Assembly (NCBI GenBank): GCA_003141895.1
Contig: PLNT01000007.1
Span: 1-64,000 of the forward strand
Direction: 5' to 3'
DNA from: Bacteroidales bacterium
GTDB lineage: Bacteria; Bacteroidota; Bacteroidia; Bacteroidales; VadinHA17
DNA: 64,000 bases
Below are positions 50,101 to 59,161 of the stretch, piece by piece. The position numbers and the translations under genes are program-made. Position 1 is the stretch's first letter; each line of letters starts with the position of its first letter. The notes beneath the pieces are model-generated. The model worked only from the letters and a program-made list of their open reading frames with translations, was not told where the DNA came from and ran no database searches.

Positions 50101-50524
50101 CAGCCAGATCTCTGTCATATTGTCGTGCAGTCACTTCCAGAATGCTATTTTCCTTAAACCTTTTTGCGGTTTCCTTAACAATTGCAAAAGCCTTTGGCAC
50201 AAGCAGATCAAGAGTTATTTCAAGTTTTTCATTGATCAGTTTCTCAACCTTGTCTATATCATTATAGATATCCTCTTTCAAATATACATCTTCCTCATTT
50301 TCAGCCTTATCCCGTAATGTTATTATCTGTTTTTCATCTCCTGCTATGCTGTCCTGAATTTCTTTTCTTATTCCTTCAGTCAAATCCCTCAATTCATCAT
50401 TAGACGATCCCTGAATTTTTTCAAATTCAACATGGATCTTGTCGATGTAAGGATTAATTTCTTTCAAATCCCGTTCATATTTGTTACCCAGAAAAAGACC
50501 TAATACATCATTTATAATGCTCAT
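47198..50524 (-). CDS. secA: Preprotein translocase ATPase SecA
   Basis: Motor of Sec export. 1,108 residues, about 200 more than E. coli SecA; much of the extra is an insertion after the first nucleotide-binding segment (about 330-440), common in Bacteroidetes. Motifs: [14 protein letters not shown] (Walker A), [16 protein letters not shown] (Walker B), [10 protein letters not shown], and the C-terminal zinc site [20 protein letters not shown] that binds SecB/ribosomes. Carries its own promoter. Confidence 0.96.
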   Translation of the reverse strand: MSIINDVLGLFLGNKYERDLKEINPYIDKIHVEFEKIQGSSNDELRDLTEGIRKEIQDSIAGDEKQIITLRDKAENEEDVYLKEDIYNDIDKVEKLINEKLEITLDLLVPKAFAIVKETAKRFKENSILEVTARQYDRDLAATRESVTINGDKALWSNKWIAGGNEIMWDMIHYDVQLIGGVALHKGKIAEMGTGEGKTVVATLPVFLNALAGRGVHIVTVNDYLSKRDSEWMGPIYEFHGLTVDCIDKHQPNSPERRKAYNADITFGTNNEFGFDYLRDNMAVNSEDLVQRKHHYAIVDEVDSVLIDDARTPLIISGPTAKSDTQQFDELKPKVDKLVNAQKKLVTQILSDSKKLIADNKNEEGGLLLLRAFKGLPKNNALIKYLSEEGNKSLLLKTENFYMQNNSKEMPTVTDELFFIIDEKANSIELTDKGLDLISDSVEDISFFILPDVGSKIADIEKSDISEREKLKIKDELLQDYSVKSERVHTMTQLLKAWTLFDRDTEYIVVDNKVKIVDEQTGRVLEGRRYSDGLHQAIEAKENVKVEEATQTYATITLQNYFRMYHKLAGMTGTAETEAGELWNIYKLDVVVIPTNRPVIRADREDLVYKTKREKYNAVIEEIAEMNRQGRPVLVGTTSVEISELLSRMLKMKGLKHNVLNAKLHQREAEIVAEAGKKGTITIATNMAGRGTDIKLTEEVRQAGGLAIVGTERHESRRVDRQLRGRSGRQGDPGSSQFFVSLEDELMRLFGSERIAGIMDKLGLKDGEMIQHSMITKSIERAQKKVEENNFGIRKRLLEYDDVMNSQREVIYKKRRHALLGERLSVDIANMMFDVTENLVDVYHGDADFEGFDFDLIRSFSMDSPVPEQEFKKANSKEVTENVYAKVLDTYKRKVESISAQAYPVLKDVYDRMSHVYENVVVPISDGVRVYQVVTNLKATAESEGRELARSYEKTVVLATIDDAWKEHLREMDELKQSVQNATYEQKDPLLIYKFESFELFKTMLTKVNKDVVSTLMKGHIPTQDPEQVKEAQRKRQVDMSNMRTSKSDFSQYSTTGGGGNEKNQKTEPVRVDKKVGRNDPCPCGSGKKYKQCHGMQQAGKQGANANA

Positions 50525-50559
50525 CTTAAGATGTTTTTACATTTTAAAAAAATTCCAGA

Positions 50560-50567
50560 CAAAATTA
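50560..50567 (-). promoter_or_regulatory. Predicted -7 element of secA
   Basis: Minus-strand TAATTTTG (plus CAAAATTA) matches TAnnTTTG, 35 bp before the secA ATG. Confidence 0.5.
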
Positions 50568-50608
50568 GCTTTATTTTCCAATATTAAATTCCAACAACGC
50601 ACATAATA

Positions 50609-50633
50609 CAAAAACCCCGCCAAAAAAGCAGGG
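50609..50633 (-). terminator. Intrinsic terminator downstream of dnaX
   Basis: On the minus strand CCCTGC, a T-rich 7-nt loop, GCGGGG (one G-T pair), then TTTTT. It lies about 135 bp past the dnaX stop and just upstream of the secA promoter, separating the two minus-strand units. Confidence 0.65.
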
Positions 50634-50767
50634 TCATAGACTTCCTGGAAAACTGTCGGGATTACGGGATTGTTTGATCCCCCGTTATATGCCTTCCACA
50701 ATTAAAACTTTTTCATTTTGAGAAATGCCTGAGTGACGTGTGATTTACGTTAGGTTTCATTGAACAG

Positions 50768-52513
50768 CTATGTAATATCCAGATTAAACGTTTTCTTCAT
50801 ATTCTTAAGAATAGGATACTTATTTATAAGATAATTAAGCTTTTGTTCATCTGAATAAAGAATTTCACTCGTCTCTGAAAGGTCGATGGTTGTTTCAACG
50901 TCAAGGTCAGACAGGATAAACCTGCTCTCAAGAAAGGTCATGAGTTTAGTTTTATAATTTAAAATGAAGGTATCTTTTTGTGTAGCGTTGTTAAGATGGA
51001 TCTTTATTAACTGATCATTCTCAAGTTCAGGTCTGATCGATTTAAACATGCTTACAATCCGGTTACCTTCGCCCTTCAGCTGATCAATAAACTCCTGCCA
51101 CGCTATTTCAAATGCCGCAGTGGTAAATTCACTCCTGGTTTTCAGGGTCACTCCTGGATCATGCAGAACTGCTTTATCGGCTTGTTTTCCATCAGATTCC
51201 ACATTCTCTGATATAACGTCTTTTATTGAAAATGTCTTTGAGGGTTTCTCAATAACAGGCTCATGCTTAGCCGGGATCACTTCCTTATTAATGATCCTTG
51301 AATCGGAAGCAAGAACCTCATTATTTAAGATTTCTGATTTTGGGGAAAGAGGAATTTCTTCCTCCCTTTTCTTCATTTCTCCGCTATAAGGCTTTTTTTT
51401 TTCTGAGTTATCTTCCGGGTCATTCATTAAAGTACATAACCTTATCAGTGACAATTCAATATGCAAACGAGGATTCTTGCTATTTTTAAAATTCAGGTCG
51501 CAATTGTTACCAATATCCAGGGCTTTGAAAAGAAAATCGACAGGACAATTCCCGCTTTGCTGTGTATATCGTTTTTTAATGGCAGGTGTAGCTTCAAGAA
51601 GACTCAGTGTTGATTCATCCTTGCTTACCAGCAGATCACGCAAATGACTATTGAGTCCGGATATGAAATTATGTCCATCAAATCCATTTTCCAAAACCTC
51701 GTTAAAAGTTAATAGTATAGTGGAGACATCGCCCATCATAGCGGCATCAACGCATTTAAAATAATATTCATAATCAAGCACATTGAGATTCTCGATTACA
51801 TCCTTATATGTAACTGCCTTCCCGCTAAGGCTCACTATCTGATCGAAAATTGACAGAGCATCGCGCAAGGCCCCGTCAGCTTTCTGTGCAATTATATGAA
51901 GAGCTTCCTCGGCTGCAGTTATACCTTCGCTTTTTGCTACAAATGTCAGTCTTCCAACAATATCCTCTATTCTTATCCTGTTAAAATCAAATATCTGACA
52001 CCTTGAGAGAATAGTCGGGATTATTTTATGTTTTTCTGTTGTGGCCAAAATAAATATTGCATGAGCCGGTGGTTCTTCAAGCGTTTTAAGGAAAGCATTG
52101 AAAGCCGATGAGGATAACATGTGCACTTCATCTATTATATAGATACTATACTTACCAATCTGTGGAGGAATCCTTACCTGGTCGTTCAGACTTCGTATAT
52201 CTTCAACTTTATTATTAGAGGCAGCGTCGAGTTCATGAATATTAAATGACCTTGATGAATTAAAAGACAGACACGATTCGCACTCATCGCATGCTTCAAG
52301 ATTCTCACCGAGATTACTGCAGTTAATTGTCTTAGCGAAAATTCTCGCACAGGTTGTTTTCCCTACTCCCCTTGGTCCGCAAAAAAGATACGCATGCGCA
52401 AGGTGGTTGCTTTTAATAGCACTTTTCAGCGTATTTGTTATTGAATCCTGACCTATTACCATATCGAAGCTGGCGGGCCGGTATTTCCTTGCTGAAACTA
52501 TGAAGTTTTCCAT
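50768..52513 (-). CDS. dnaX: DNA polymerase III subunits gamma/tau
   Basis: Clamp-loader ATPase. 581 residues: Walker A GPRGVGKTTCARIFAKT (about 47-63), zinc cysteines C-x8-CDECESC, IYIIDEVHML (Walker B), SRC motif (LSRCQIFDF) and a variable C-terminal tau region with a lysine/glutamate-rich linker (about 370-450). No obvious slippage site for a short gamma form was found. Confidence 0.94.
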   Translation of the reverse strand: MENFIVSARKYRPASFDMVIGQDSITNTLKSAIKSNHLAHAYLFCGPRGVGKTTCARIFAKTINCSNLGENLEACDECESCLSFNSSRSFNIHELDAASNNKVEDIRSLNDQVRIPPQIGKYSIYIIDEVHMLSSSAFNAFLKTLEEPPAHAIFILATTEKHKIIPTILSRCQIFDFNRIRIEDIVGRLTFVAKSEGITAAEEALHIIAQKADGALRDALSIFDQIVSLSGKAVTYKDVIENLNVLDYEYYFKCVDAAMMGDVSTILLTFNEVLENGFDGHNFISGLNSHLRDLLVSKDESTLSLLEATPAIKKRYTQQSGNCPVDFLFKALDIGNNCDLNFKNSKNPRLHIELSLIRLCTLMNDPEDNSEKKKPYSGEMKKREEEIPLSPKSEILNNEVLASDSRIINKEVIPAKHEPVIEKPSKTFSIKDVISENVESDGKQADKAVLHDPGVTLKTRSEFTTAAFEIAWQEFIDQLKGEGNRIVSMFKSIRPELENDQLIKIHLNNATQKDTFILNYKTKLMTFLESRFILSDLDVETTIDLSETSEILYSDEQKLNYLINKYPILKNMKKTFNLDIT

Positions 52514-52548
52514 AAAACAATAATCTTTTTTCTATATTCAATAAAGAA

Positions 52549-52556
52549 CAAATATA
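52549..52556 (-). promoter_or_regulatory. Predicted -7 element of dnaX
   Basis: Minus-strand TATATTTG (plus CAAATATA) matches TAnnTTTG, 35 bp before the dnaX ATG. Confidence 0.55.
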
Positions 52557-52610
52557 ATTAAAAAGCATACCTTATCAGACATGAAAAAGATTGAAAAATG
52601 AGAAATCCAT

Positions 52611-52674
52611 TAACCACAAAGGAGGCCGAGAGTTAAGAAGTTAGACAGCATTGAGTGCTTTGTGGTTATTTTTT
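52611..52674 (+). repeat. Long-loop hairpin (TAACCACAAAG / CTTTGTGGTTA) upstream of rpsF
   Basis: Perfect 11-bp arms at 52611-52621 and 52658-52668, a 36-nt loop and a following TTTTTT (52669-52674). On the plus strand it would look like a terminator, but no plus-strand gene precedes it; an rpsF-side insertion of a dispersed hairpin element is more likely. Confidence 0.55.
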
Positions 52675-52686
52675 CATAAATATTGT

Positions 52687-52716
52687 TTTGATTAAAGCAA
52701 AATAGTTGTACTTTTG
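52687..52716 (+). promoter_or_regulatory. Predicted promoter of rpsF-rpsR-rplI
   Basis: TTTG at 52687-52690 and TACTTTTG (TAnnTTTG) at 52709-52716, 18 bp apart: the best match to the full Bacteroidetes -33/-7 promoter in the window. The ATG of rpsF is 38 bp downstream. Confidence 0.75.
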
Positions 52717-52754
52717 CGAGCCAAAATCATATAACTAATAAACAAATAATTACT

Positions 52755-53108
52755 ATGTTAAATCAGTACGAAACCGTTTTCATTGCAACTCCCGTTTTAT
52801 CTGAGAACCAGATGAAGGAAGCGGTACAGAAATTCAAGAAGGTCATCACCGATAACAGCGGTGAGATCGTTCATGAAGAAAACTGGGGTTTAAAAAAACT
52901 GGCCTATCCAATCCAGAAAAAGTCTACCGGCTTTTATTATCTGGTTGAATTTAAGGGCACAGGTGATCTAATTGAAAAACTTGAGGTCCAATATCGCAGA
53001 GATGAAAGGATCATAAGGTTCTTAACTTTCAGGATGGAAAAATTTGCCGTCGAATATGCAGAGAAGAAGAGAAAACAGAAAGAATCAGGTAAAACAAAGG
53101 AGGAATAG
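52755..53108 (+). CDS. rpsF: 30S ribosomal protein S6
   Basis: 117 residues; begins [15 protein letters not shown] and contains [20 protein letters not shown] and [14 protein letters not shown], the S6 fold signature. Binds S18 in the small-subunit platform. Followed by rpsR at 3 bp. Confidence 0.95.
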   Translation: MLNQYETVFIATPVLSENQMKEAVQKFKKVITDNSGEIVHEENWGLKKLAYPIQKKSTGFYYLVEFKGTGDLIEKLEVQYRRDERIIRFLTFRMEKFAVEYAEKKRKQKESGKTKEE

Positions 53109-53111
53109 ACT

Positions 53112-53381
53112 ATGGCACAGAACGAATCGGAAATCAGATATTTGACTCCACCGACTGTTGAGATCAAGAAAAAGAAATACTGCAGATTTAAGAAGAACAG
53201 GATACGTTATATTGATTATAAAGATCCGGAATTTCTTAAAAAGTTTCTGAATGACCAGGGTAAAATTCTGCCACGCAGAATTACGGGTACTTCGCTTAAA
53301 TATCAGAGGAAAGTGGCAAAAGCCGTTAAAAGAGCCAGGCATATTGCTCTTCTTCCTTATGTTACTGATCTTTTAAAATAA
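53112..53381 (+). CDS. rpsR: 30S ribosomal protein S18
   Basis: 89 residues; family core [20 protein letters not shown] and [20 protein letters not shown], ending RHIALLPYV. The N-terminal 20 residues are a basic extension with a single cysteine (KKKYCRFKK), so it is not a full four-cysteine zinc form. Confidence 0.95.
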   Translation: MAQNESEIRYLTPPTVEIKKKKYCRFKKNRIRYIDYKDPEFLKKFLNDQGKILPRRITGTSLKYQRKVAKAVKRARHIALLPYVTDLLK

Positions 53382-53393
53382 GGAGGATACAAT

Positions 53394-53840
53394 ATGGAAA
53401 TTATTTTAATACAGGACGTCAACAAGCTGGGACAAAAGGACGATTTAGTGAATGTTAAAGCCGGTTACGGAAGGAACTTTCTCATACCAAGAGGCTATGC
53501 CGTGGCTGCGACACCATCAGCAAAAAAGATGCATACTGAAAACCTTCGTCAGAGGGCTCACAAGGAAGAAAAGATTAAGATTGCAGCACAGGCGCTTGCC
53601 AGTAAGCTGGAAGGCTTAAAAATTGTTGTGGGTGCAAAAACGAGTACTTCCGGAAAAATCTTCGGATCGGTAAATACAATTCAGATTGCTGAATCTCTTA
53701 AAGAAAAAGGATATGATATTGACCGTAAAAACATAACTCTTCCTGAAGATCAGATCAAGGAAATAGGAAGTTACAAAGCTATTATCAAATTGCACCGCGA
53801 TGTAAAAGTTGAGGTTGAATTTGAAATACAGGGGGAATAA
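53394..53840 (+). CDS. rplI: 50S ribosomal protein L9
   Basis: 148 residues; the N-terminal domain KAGYGRNFLIPRGYAVAAT binds 23S rRNA, followed by the long connecting helix and a C-terminal domain with GKIFGSVNTIQIAESL. AGGAGG precedes the start, one of the few clear ribosome binding sites here. Confidence 0.95.
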   Translation: MEIILIQDVNKLGQKDDLVNVKAGYGRNFLIPRGYAVAATPSAKKMHTENLRQRAHKEEKIKIAAQALASKLEGLKIVVGAKTSTSGKIFGSVNTIQIAESLKEKGYDIDRKNITLPEDQIKEIGSYKAIIKLHRDVKVEVEFEIQGE

Positions 53841-53866
53841 ATTATTCTTAGAATATTTTTAAAAAG

Positions 53867-53892
53867 AGACGTCCATCAAGGCGTCTTTTTTT
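53867..53892 (+). terminator. Terminator between rplI and lptD (probably bidirectional)
   Basis: AGACG, a 10-nt loop, CGTCT, then TTTTTTT on the plus strand; A-rich sequence before the left arm gives a T run on the minus strand too. It serves the convergent rplI and lptD genes. Confidence 0.75.
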
Positions 53893-53898
53893 ATGCCT

Positions 53899-56595
53899 TT
53901 AATATGTATCGTGGAAATCTTTTCTCCGATCGTATTTAAGATCACCAAGGACCGAAGCTTTTACCCTGATAGTGAAATTCCAGCTCGCCAGATAACCATT
54001 CGGTACCCAGTTCAGACTCATGGTCCAGCAGTGCAGATCACGGCTAATCCCTATATTTGTAACAGTTACAGCCCTGGCAGCAAAATCGTATCCGCTTGTA
54101 AACGTCGCCGCCATTTTCTTAGTAATTGTCGCACTGCCATTGAACGTCAGATACTGATTAAGTGAAGACTTCGCACCTGTATTTGTATAAGACAAACTAT
54201 AACTCAGATTAAGTGTCCATGGAAAATCAAAAATAGGATAACCATATTTATCTCTTGCCACTGCTGCTGTTGGAGAAATTTCCTGTCCATTAACTCCACT
54301 TTTGGTTATCTGATCAGGAAATTGCATTGCTTGTCCCTGCTGCTGCAGACCCTGATTAAGAGCATTCGTTGCGCCACCTGTTTTGTTCTTATCCTTGTTT
54401 TTCTTAAGTAAATCACTAAGGCTGAAATCAACCCCTGTGCTGAAACTGGTAAGTCTCATGAGTCTCCTGTCCTGGGAATATAAAAATTTGTTGATAGTAT
54501 TCCCAACGCTATCAAGACCATATAGTGAAAAAGCACTTCGTGCAGAAAGGCTGATATTATTAAGGATAGTTGTTCTTATATCAATCGCGACGGGAGCCCA
54601 TTTAAATTGATCGGCAAAAATGTTATATGAGGTACCTACGCTTAAATTATCAATAAGCTTTAATTTTTTAGGTTTTCCTGTTGTATCATTTCTCTCGAAA
54701 ATTTTACCTTCTACGATATTAACCAGGTTAAAACCTATATTCCCGCTTTTTTGTGAAAGCGAAGGTGTACCAAAAATATTTCCGTCAAAAACTGAATATT
54801 TAGAGTAGTTTCCTAAAGTATCAGTCTGTACCTGTCTGTACATTTTAGAACTTAGTCCTGACAAAGCAGGAGTAAAACTAAAGGTTACGGAAGGTTTTAT
54901 CACATGCCGGATTGACTGCAGTCTTGAATTCGGATTATTAAAGGTGTACATACCGAATAACTGTGGGTTAAAACCTGTACTGATAGTCGGGTTTACAGCC
55001 TGACCATAAAAAAGACCATGCAAGGTATCATTAACGGTTACCGACCGGGTCGGATCAAATACCTTCAAAATCTTTTGAGAATACATGACTCCTGAATAAG
55101 TAATTGACGGGGAAATTGAAAAATTTTTGAAAGGATTTATCTGTATACTCAATGGCATATCCTGTTTAAACCCGTTTTTCATATTCTTCCAGATAGCTGA
55201 AGTAAACAGAAGAGTGTCTCGTGTATCAATCTGATTATCAAGAGATGCGGTATATGACAATTGGATCTCCTCATACCATTTTGGCTTTCCGGAACTATTC
55301 TTGGATTTAAACGGATATATTCTTCCCATATTAAAACTGCCCTTTGGAAGATTAAGGCTCACGGTTTTGTTTTTAACGTTCTGACTATGATTTGCACTTA
55401 TTGATAAATTGAAAGGTGTTCCATCCCATGATTTTGAATAGCTCACACTCGATTGACGTTGTGTAGTCACGTGGTCGCTTACATTATAACTGTTATTCTG
55501 GTCATATCCGCTTGAACTCATGTTTACACTGGCTGCGAATCTTGAACCCGGCGAAGACTTTGGATCCTGCGTAAAGATCCATCCTAAACGGTAGTTTTTT
55601 GATTCTGAAAAATCCTGTAGTCCCTGGTGTCCTGCTATATTATCTGCATAACTGAAAGAAAAATTTCCGTTATATTTATATAATCTTTTATAATCACTTT
55701 GCGCTGTTCCAATCCAGGATCCGTTCGCATATACACTTCCCTTTATCGCCAGGTCAAAATAATCATTAATCGCAAAATAATACCCTCCATCGCTAAGTGA
55801 GAATCCCCTGACACGTTCTTCACCATATCGCGGAATAAGAATACCTGAAGCAGCCCTTTTTGTCTGAATTGGGATAAAAGCAAAAGGAATTGCAAGCGGC
55901 AAAGGAATTCCCTCAACCACCAGGTTTCCTGGACCGGAGATAATTTTTTTCCCTGGATAAACTTTGGCCTTTGGCAGATTTATGTAGAAATGCGGAGTAT
56001 CGGCATTACAAGTGGAGTAAGTGCTGTGAGAAATGTTCGATGTACCATCTTCGAGAAGTTTGGTAAACTGGCTATGCAAAAGGCCAGCATCCTGTTTAGT
56101 TATAATATTCTTAATCAGTGCTTTGCGAGTCTTGAAATTATAAGTTAACTCATCAGATTCAAATGCATTGGAACCTTGTTTAAATGATGGTTTACCAATG
56201 ACTTTACCTGTTGTATCCCGTCGGCCGATGGCAAACAAAAGGTTCGTTTCCATATTAATTACAATCGAATCTGCCTTGACTTCTATGTCTTGATAGTCAA
56301 TAACAGCATTCTTAACCAGTATCCACTGTTTATTTTTTAAATCTCTTTTACTTAATTGGACTGCCTTATATGTAATCTTTGAGTCTATCCCTGCATTTGA
56401 TGGCTTGCGGACTTTCAAAGGAAGAGTATCAACGCTGACAGAATCCTTCGCTACTACTAATATATCGGACACTGTTTTTAATGTGTCGGATAGTGTTTTG
56501 TTGATAATTGTTTTGCTTTGCTGAGAGAACAAGCAAAATGATTGGACCACGAAAAGGAACAATAGAAGTAACCGCTTTTCTTTAAAAAAATACAA
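53899..56595 (-). CDS. lptD: LPS-assembly protein LptD-like outer-membrane barrel
   Basis: Outer-membrane protein that inserts lipopolysaccharide. 898 residues from TTG 56595, which starts a good signal peptide (Y-F-F-K-E-K-R then LLLLFLFVVQSF...FSQ). The frame is open to an ATG at 56649, but that ATG lies on the predicted minus-strand promoter. N-terminal OstA-like jelly-roll region (about 90-230, KADSIVINMETNLLFAIGRR) and a long beta-barrel with alternating aromatic strands, ending in Y. A low-complexity loop (KKNKDKNKTGG, then a QQQGQ stretch) interrupts the barrel. Confidence 0.85.
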   Translation of the reverse strand: MYFFKEKRLLLLFLFVVQSFCLFSQQSKTIINKTLSDTLKTVSDILVVAKDSVSVDTLPLKVRKPSNAGIDSKITYKAVQLSKRDLKNKQWILVKNAVIDYQDIEVKADSIVINMETNLLFAIGRRDTTGKVIGKPSFKQGSNAFESDELTYNFKTRKALIKNIITKQDAGLLHSQFTKLLEDGTSNISHSTYSTCNADTPHFYINLPKAKVYPGKKIISGPGNLVVEGIPLPLAIPFAFIPIQTKRAASGILIPRYGEERVRGFSLSDGGYYFAINDYFDLAIKGSVYANGSWIGTAQSDYKRLYKYNGNFSFSYADNIAGHQGLQDFSESKNYRLGWIFTQDPKSSPGSRFAASVNMSSSGYDQNNSYNVSDHVTTQRQSSVSYSKSWDGTPFNLSISANHSQNVKNKTVSLNLPKGSFNMGRIYPFKSKNSSGKPKWYEEIQLSYTASLDNQIDTRDTLLFTSAIWKNMKNGFKQDMPLSIQINPFKNFSISPSITYSGVMYSQKILKVFDPTRSVTVNDTLHGLFYGQAVNPTISTGFNPQLFGMYTFNNPNSRLQSIRHVIKPSVTFSFTPALSGLSSKMYRQVQTDTLGNYSKYSVFDGNIFGTPSLSQKSGNIGFNLVNIVEGKIFERNDTTGKPKKLKLIDNLSVGTSYNIFADQFKWAPVAIDIRTTILNNISLSARSAFSLYGLDSVGNTINKFLYSQDRRLMRLTSFSTGVDFSLSDLLKKNKDKNKTGGATNALNQGLQQQGQAMQFPDQITKSGVNGQEISPTAAVARDKYGYPIFDFPWTLNLSYSLSYTNTGAKSSLNQYLTFNGSATITKKMAATFTSGYDFAARAVTVTNIGISRDLHCWTMSLNWVPNGYLASWNFTIRVKASVLGDLKYDRRKDFHDTY

Positions 56596-56604
56596 CTTAA
56601 ATGC

Positions 56605-56612
56605 TATTTTTG
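56605..56612 (+). promoter_or_regulatory. Predicted -7 element of the amidase-mlaD operon
   Basis: TATTTTTG matches TAnnTTTG, 63 bp before the amidase ATG. It lies close to, and faces away from, the lptD promoter. Confidence 0.6.
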
Positions 56613-56646
56613 TATAGTTTTTTTGGGTACCATCACGATGCCTGCG

Positions 56647-56654
56647 CAAAACTA
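56647..56654 (-). promoter_or_regulatory. Predicted -7 element of lptD
   Basis: Minus-strand TAGTTTTG (plus CAAAACTA) matches TAnnTTTG. The implied start point near 56640 favours the TTG start of lptD at 56595. Confidence 0.5.
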
Positions 56655-56675
56655 ATTAAAAAACATTAACTAAGA

Positions 56676-57863
56676 ATGAGTACAGGAATTAAAAACGGGA
56701 AACATCATACCTTTAATATATATAATCTGACTTTGTTTTTTCTTTTTATTGTTACGACATGTTATACCTCACCTGCGAACGGAATAAATGACGAAAAAAA
56801 ACGTGTTATTGTGATCGATGCCGGACATGGTGGTAAGGACCCTGGAGCAATAGGCTCAAATGGTACCCAGGAGAAAGAAGTAACTCTTGCAATTGCCCTC
56901 AAAACGGGTGAATATATTAAACGAAACATCAAAAATGTTATCGTAATCTATACTCGCAGAGATGATTCGACAGTTGACCTGAGAGACAGACCTAAAATTG
57001 CAAACAAAGCTAATGCAGATCTGTTTATATCTATTCATGCCAACTGGGCTAAATCAAAAAGCGTGATGGGTCCTGAAACATATATTATGGGCTATACCAA
57101 AGAACAGGCTAACCTGGAGATAGCCATGACTGAAAACTCAGTAATGTTGCGTGAAGACGATTATTCAACAAAATATGAAGGATTTGACCCGAAATCATCC
57201 GAATCATACATAATGTTTTCACTTACACAGAAGGTTTTTCATGAGCAGAGCACTGATCTTGCATCTAAAATTCAACAACAATTCAGGGAGAGAGTTAAAC
57301 GAAATGACCGTGATGTTAAACAAGCAGGCTTCTGGGTTTTATACAATACAAAGATGCCCAGCGTTCTAATTGAAACTGGTTTTATTACTAATCCTTCAGA
57401 GGAGAAATATCTTAATTCTAAGGACGGACAAAACTATATAGCGTCTTCAATATCAATGGCTTGCATGGACTATTTGAATACAATTGACAGCAGGAGCAAC
57501 ATGACATCTGAAAAAAAAAATGATCCTGACCAGGATACGGATACCTTGCTGATCACCGATACCATTAATTATCAGGATGAAATATCATTTAAAATTCAGG
57601 TTACATCATCAGCAAATAAAATTGAAATAAAACCTGAAAATTTCAATGGACTTAGTGACGTTACTGAAATAAAATCAGGTGGAAGATTCAAATATACTTC
57701 GGGCCTCTTCACTGATTTTTCAGATGCAGTCGGTTACAGAAAAAAAATTGAAACTTATTATCCTGATGCGTTTGTAGTTGCGATTAAAGACAACAAAATA
57801 GTACCTTTACAGCAAGCACTTGAACAGAAAAGAAAAACAGAAAAGAAAAACAAAAAAGATTAA
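56676..57863 (+). CDS. N-acetylmuramoyl-L-alanine amidase (Amidase_3) with C-terminal SPOR-like domain
   Basis: Cleaves the amide bond between MurNAc and the stem peptide, probably in cell separation. 395 residues with a leader helix (about 15-33), zinc ligands in VIDAGHGGKDPGA (H59), KEVTL glutamate (E74), SIHANW (H125) and catalytic glutamate in SVLIETGFITN, all intact. The C-terminal 85 residues (IQVTSSANKIEI... YPDAFVVAIKD) fit a SPOR-like peptidoglycan-binding domain. Three bp before the MlaD-like gene, so same operon. Confidence 0.9.
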   Translation: MSTGIKNGKHHTFNIYNLTLFFLFIVTTCYTSPANGINDEKKRVIVIDAGHGGKDPGAIGSNGTQEKEVTLAIALKTGEYIKRNIKNVIVIYTRRDDSTVDLRDRPKIANKANADLFISIHANWAKSKSVMGPETYIMGYTKEQANLEIAMTENSVMLREDDYSTKYEGFDPKSSESYIMFSLTQKVFHEQSTDLASKIQQQFRERVKRNDRDVKQAGFWVLYNTKMPSVLIETGFITNPSEEKYLNSKDGQNYIASSISMACMDYLNTIDSRSNMTSEKKNDPDQDTDTLLITDTINYQDEISFKIQVTSSANKIEIKPENFNGLSDVTEIKSGGRFKYTSGLFTDFSDAVGYRKKIETYYPDAFVVAIKDNKIVPLQQALEQKRKTEKKNKKD

Positions 57864-57866
57864 TAA

Positions 57867-58820
57867 ATGAAAAAGATCTCGAATGAAGTTAAAGTTGGAG
57901 GTATAGCACTACTGACACTCATAGTTTTTGTATGGCTCTTTAATTTTCTTAAGGGGAAAGACTTTTTAAAAACTACAGATACATATTATTCAGTATACGA
58001 TAAAGTTGGAGGACTTGCGGAATCCAGTCCAGTTGAAATAAACGGATACAAGGTTGGTGTTGTCAGGTCAATAGATTTTATTGATGCAACAAGTGGCAGA
58101 CTGCTTGTAATCTTTTCGGTAAGCAAGAATTTTAAGCTTCCCAGGAATACGGTTGCCGAAATTGTTCCAATATCCCTTCTTGGAGGTATGAAAGTGCAAT
58201 TTGTGTATGGTAAAGGCCCGGGAACATATGCCATTGGAGACACCATTCCGGGTAAGCTTGCTGAATCCCTGACAGATAAAATTGATACTGAGATTTTACC
58301 TGTAAAAGAAAAAATGGCTAATCTCATTGTTGCCCTCGATTCTGTCATTGTGTCAATAGGAGATGTGATGAATCCCCAATTCAAAAAAGCATTCGCAGGT
58401 ACCATGGATCATTTGAACAATACAAGTGCAAGTCTCGATAAAGTTCTCGGAGCCAAACAACAGGAATTAGCTGCTACTGTGGATAATATCAATAAATTCA
58501 CAAAGATGTTATCTGATAACTCAGAAAAGATGGGTAATACATTTGGCAAACTTGAAACAATAGCCGATACACTTAATGCGGCGGATGTTCACGCTTCCGT
58601 GACAAAACTGAAAGCAAGCCTTGAAAACGCCTCATCGCTTATGGAAAAGCTCAATAATGGAAAAGGAAGCGCCGGACAATTTCTTACAAATGACACTCTT
58701 TATACAAATCTTAGCAGCAGTATCGAGAGTTTGAACCTGCTTTTAAAGGATATAAAATCCAATCCGAAAAGATATGTACATTTTTCACTCTTTGGCAAGA
58801 AGAACACTCCGTCTAAATAA
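57867..58820 (+). CDS. MlaD/MCE-domain lipid transport protein
   Basis: Periplasmic, inner-membrane-anchored lipid-binding component of an Mla-type ABC importer. 317 residues: one helix (about 9-27), MCE domain (about 38-115, YSVYDKVGGLAESSPVEING and VEIVPISLLGG-type sequence AEIVPISLLGGMKVQFVYG), then a long coiled-coil-like helical tail. No MlaE or MlaF gene is adjacent. In Bacteroidetes this gene commonly follows an amidase gene. Confidence 0.88.
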   Translation: MKKISNEVKVGGIALLTLIVFVWLFNFLKGKDFLKTTDTYYSVYDKVGGLAESSPVEINGYKVGVVRSIDFIDATSGRLLVIFSVSKNFKLPRNTVAEIVPISLLGGMKVQFVYGKGPGTYAIGDTIPGKLAESLTDKIDTEILPVKEKMANLIVALDSVIVSIGDVMNPQFKKAFAGTMDHLNNTSASLDKVLGAKQQELAATVDNINKFTKMLSDNSEKMGNTFGKLETIADTLNAADVHASVTKLKASLENASSLMEKLNNGKGSAGQFLTNDTLYTNLSSSIESLNLLLKDIKSNPKRYVHFSLFGKKNTPSK

Positions 58821-59161
58821 TAGCACTATAAAATTCAGATAATCTTGATCTTAAAAAACCTCGCTGAATCGATGACAAAATAGTCCTCATTTTAGTCATT
58901 TGATGTTGAATTTTGAGTAACATTTTATAATGAATTGTATTACACCAACAAACTGTTATCATTATTGATATAATTCTGATAATAAGCATTTTAACTAATT
59001 AAAAAAAAAATTCATTTATAAGTTGCTGAAGGTTAAAAACATATACTTTTTTTGAGAAAGTCAAGCAAAAAAAATTTTTTTTATTAGTTTTTTTTTTACA
59101 AATATTGCTACGTGAATCGGATTGATTCTAGACCTTGAAATTTTTTAAAAAACCAACCTAA
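58821..59161. other. 341-bp AT-rich spacer upstream of dnaA
   Basis: No coding frame. Long A and T runs lie at about 59000-59095. I looked for DnaA boxes (TTATCCACA and close variants on both strands) and saw none, so I do not call an origin. It probably holds the dnaA promoter, but no clear TAnnTTTG is present. Confidence 0.4.

Noticed and set aside
50664-50685. Second terminator downstream of dnaX (ACGGGAT / ATCCCCCGT hairpin)
   Set aside because: No T run follows on either strand; the hairpin at 50609-50633 is the better terminator.
58821-59161. Replication origin upstream of dnaA
   Set aside because: The region is AT-rich, but I found no DnaA boxes on either strand. In Bacteroidetes dnaA is often not next to the origin.
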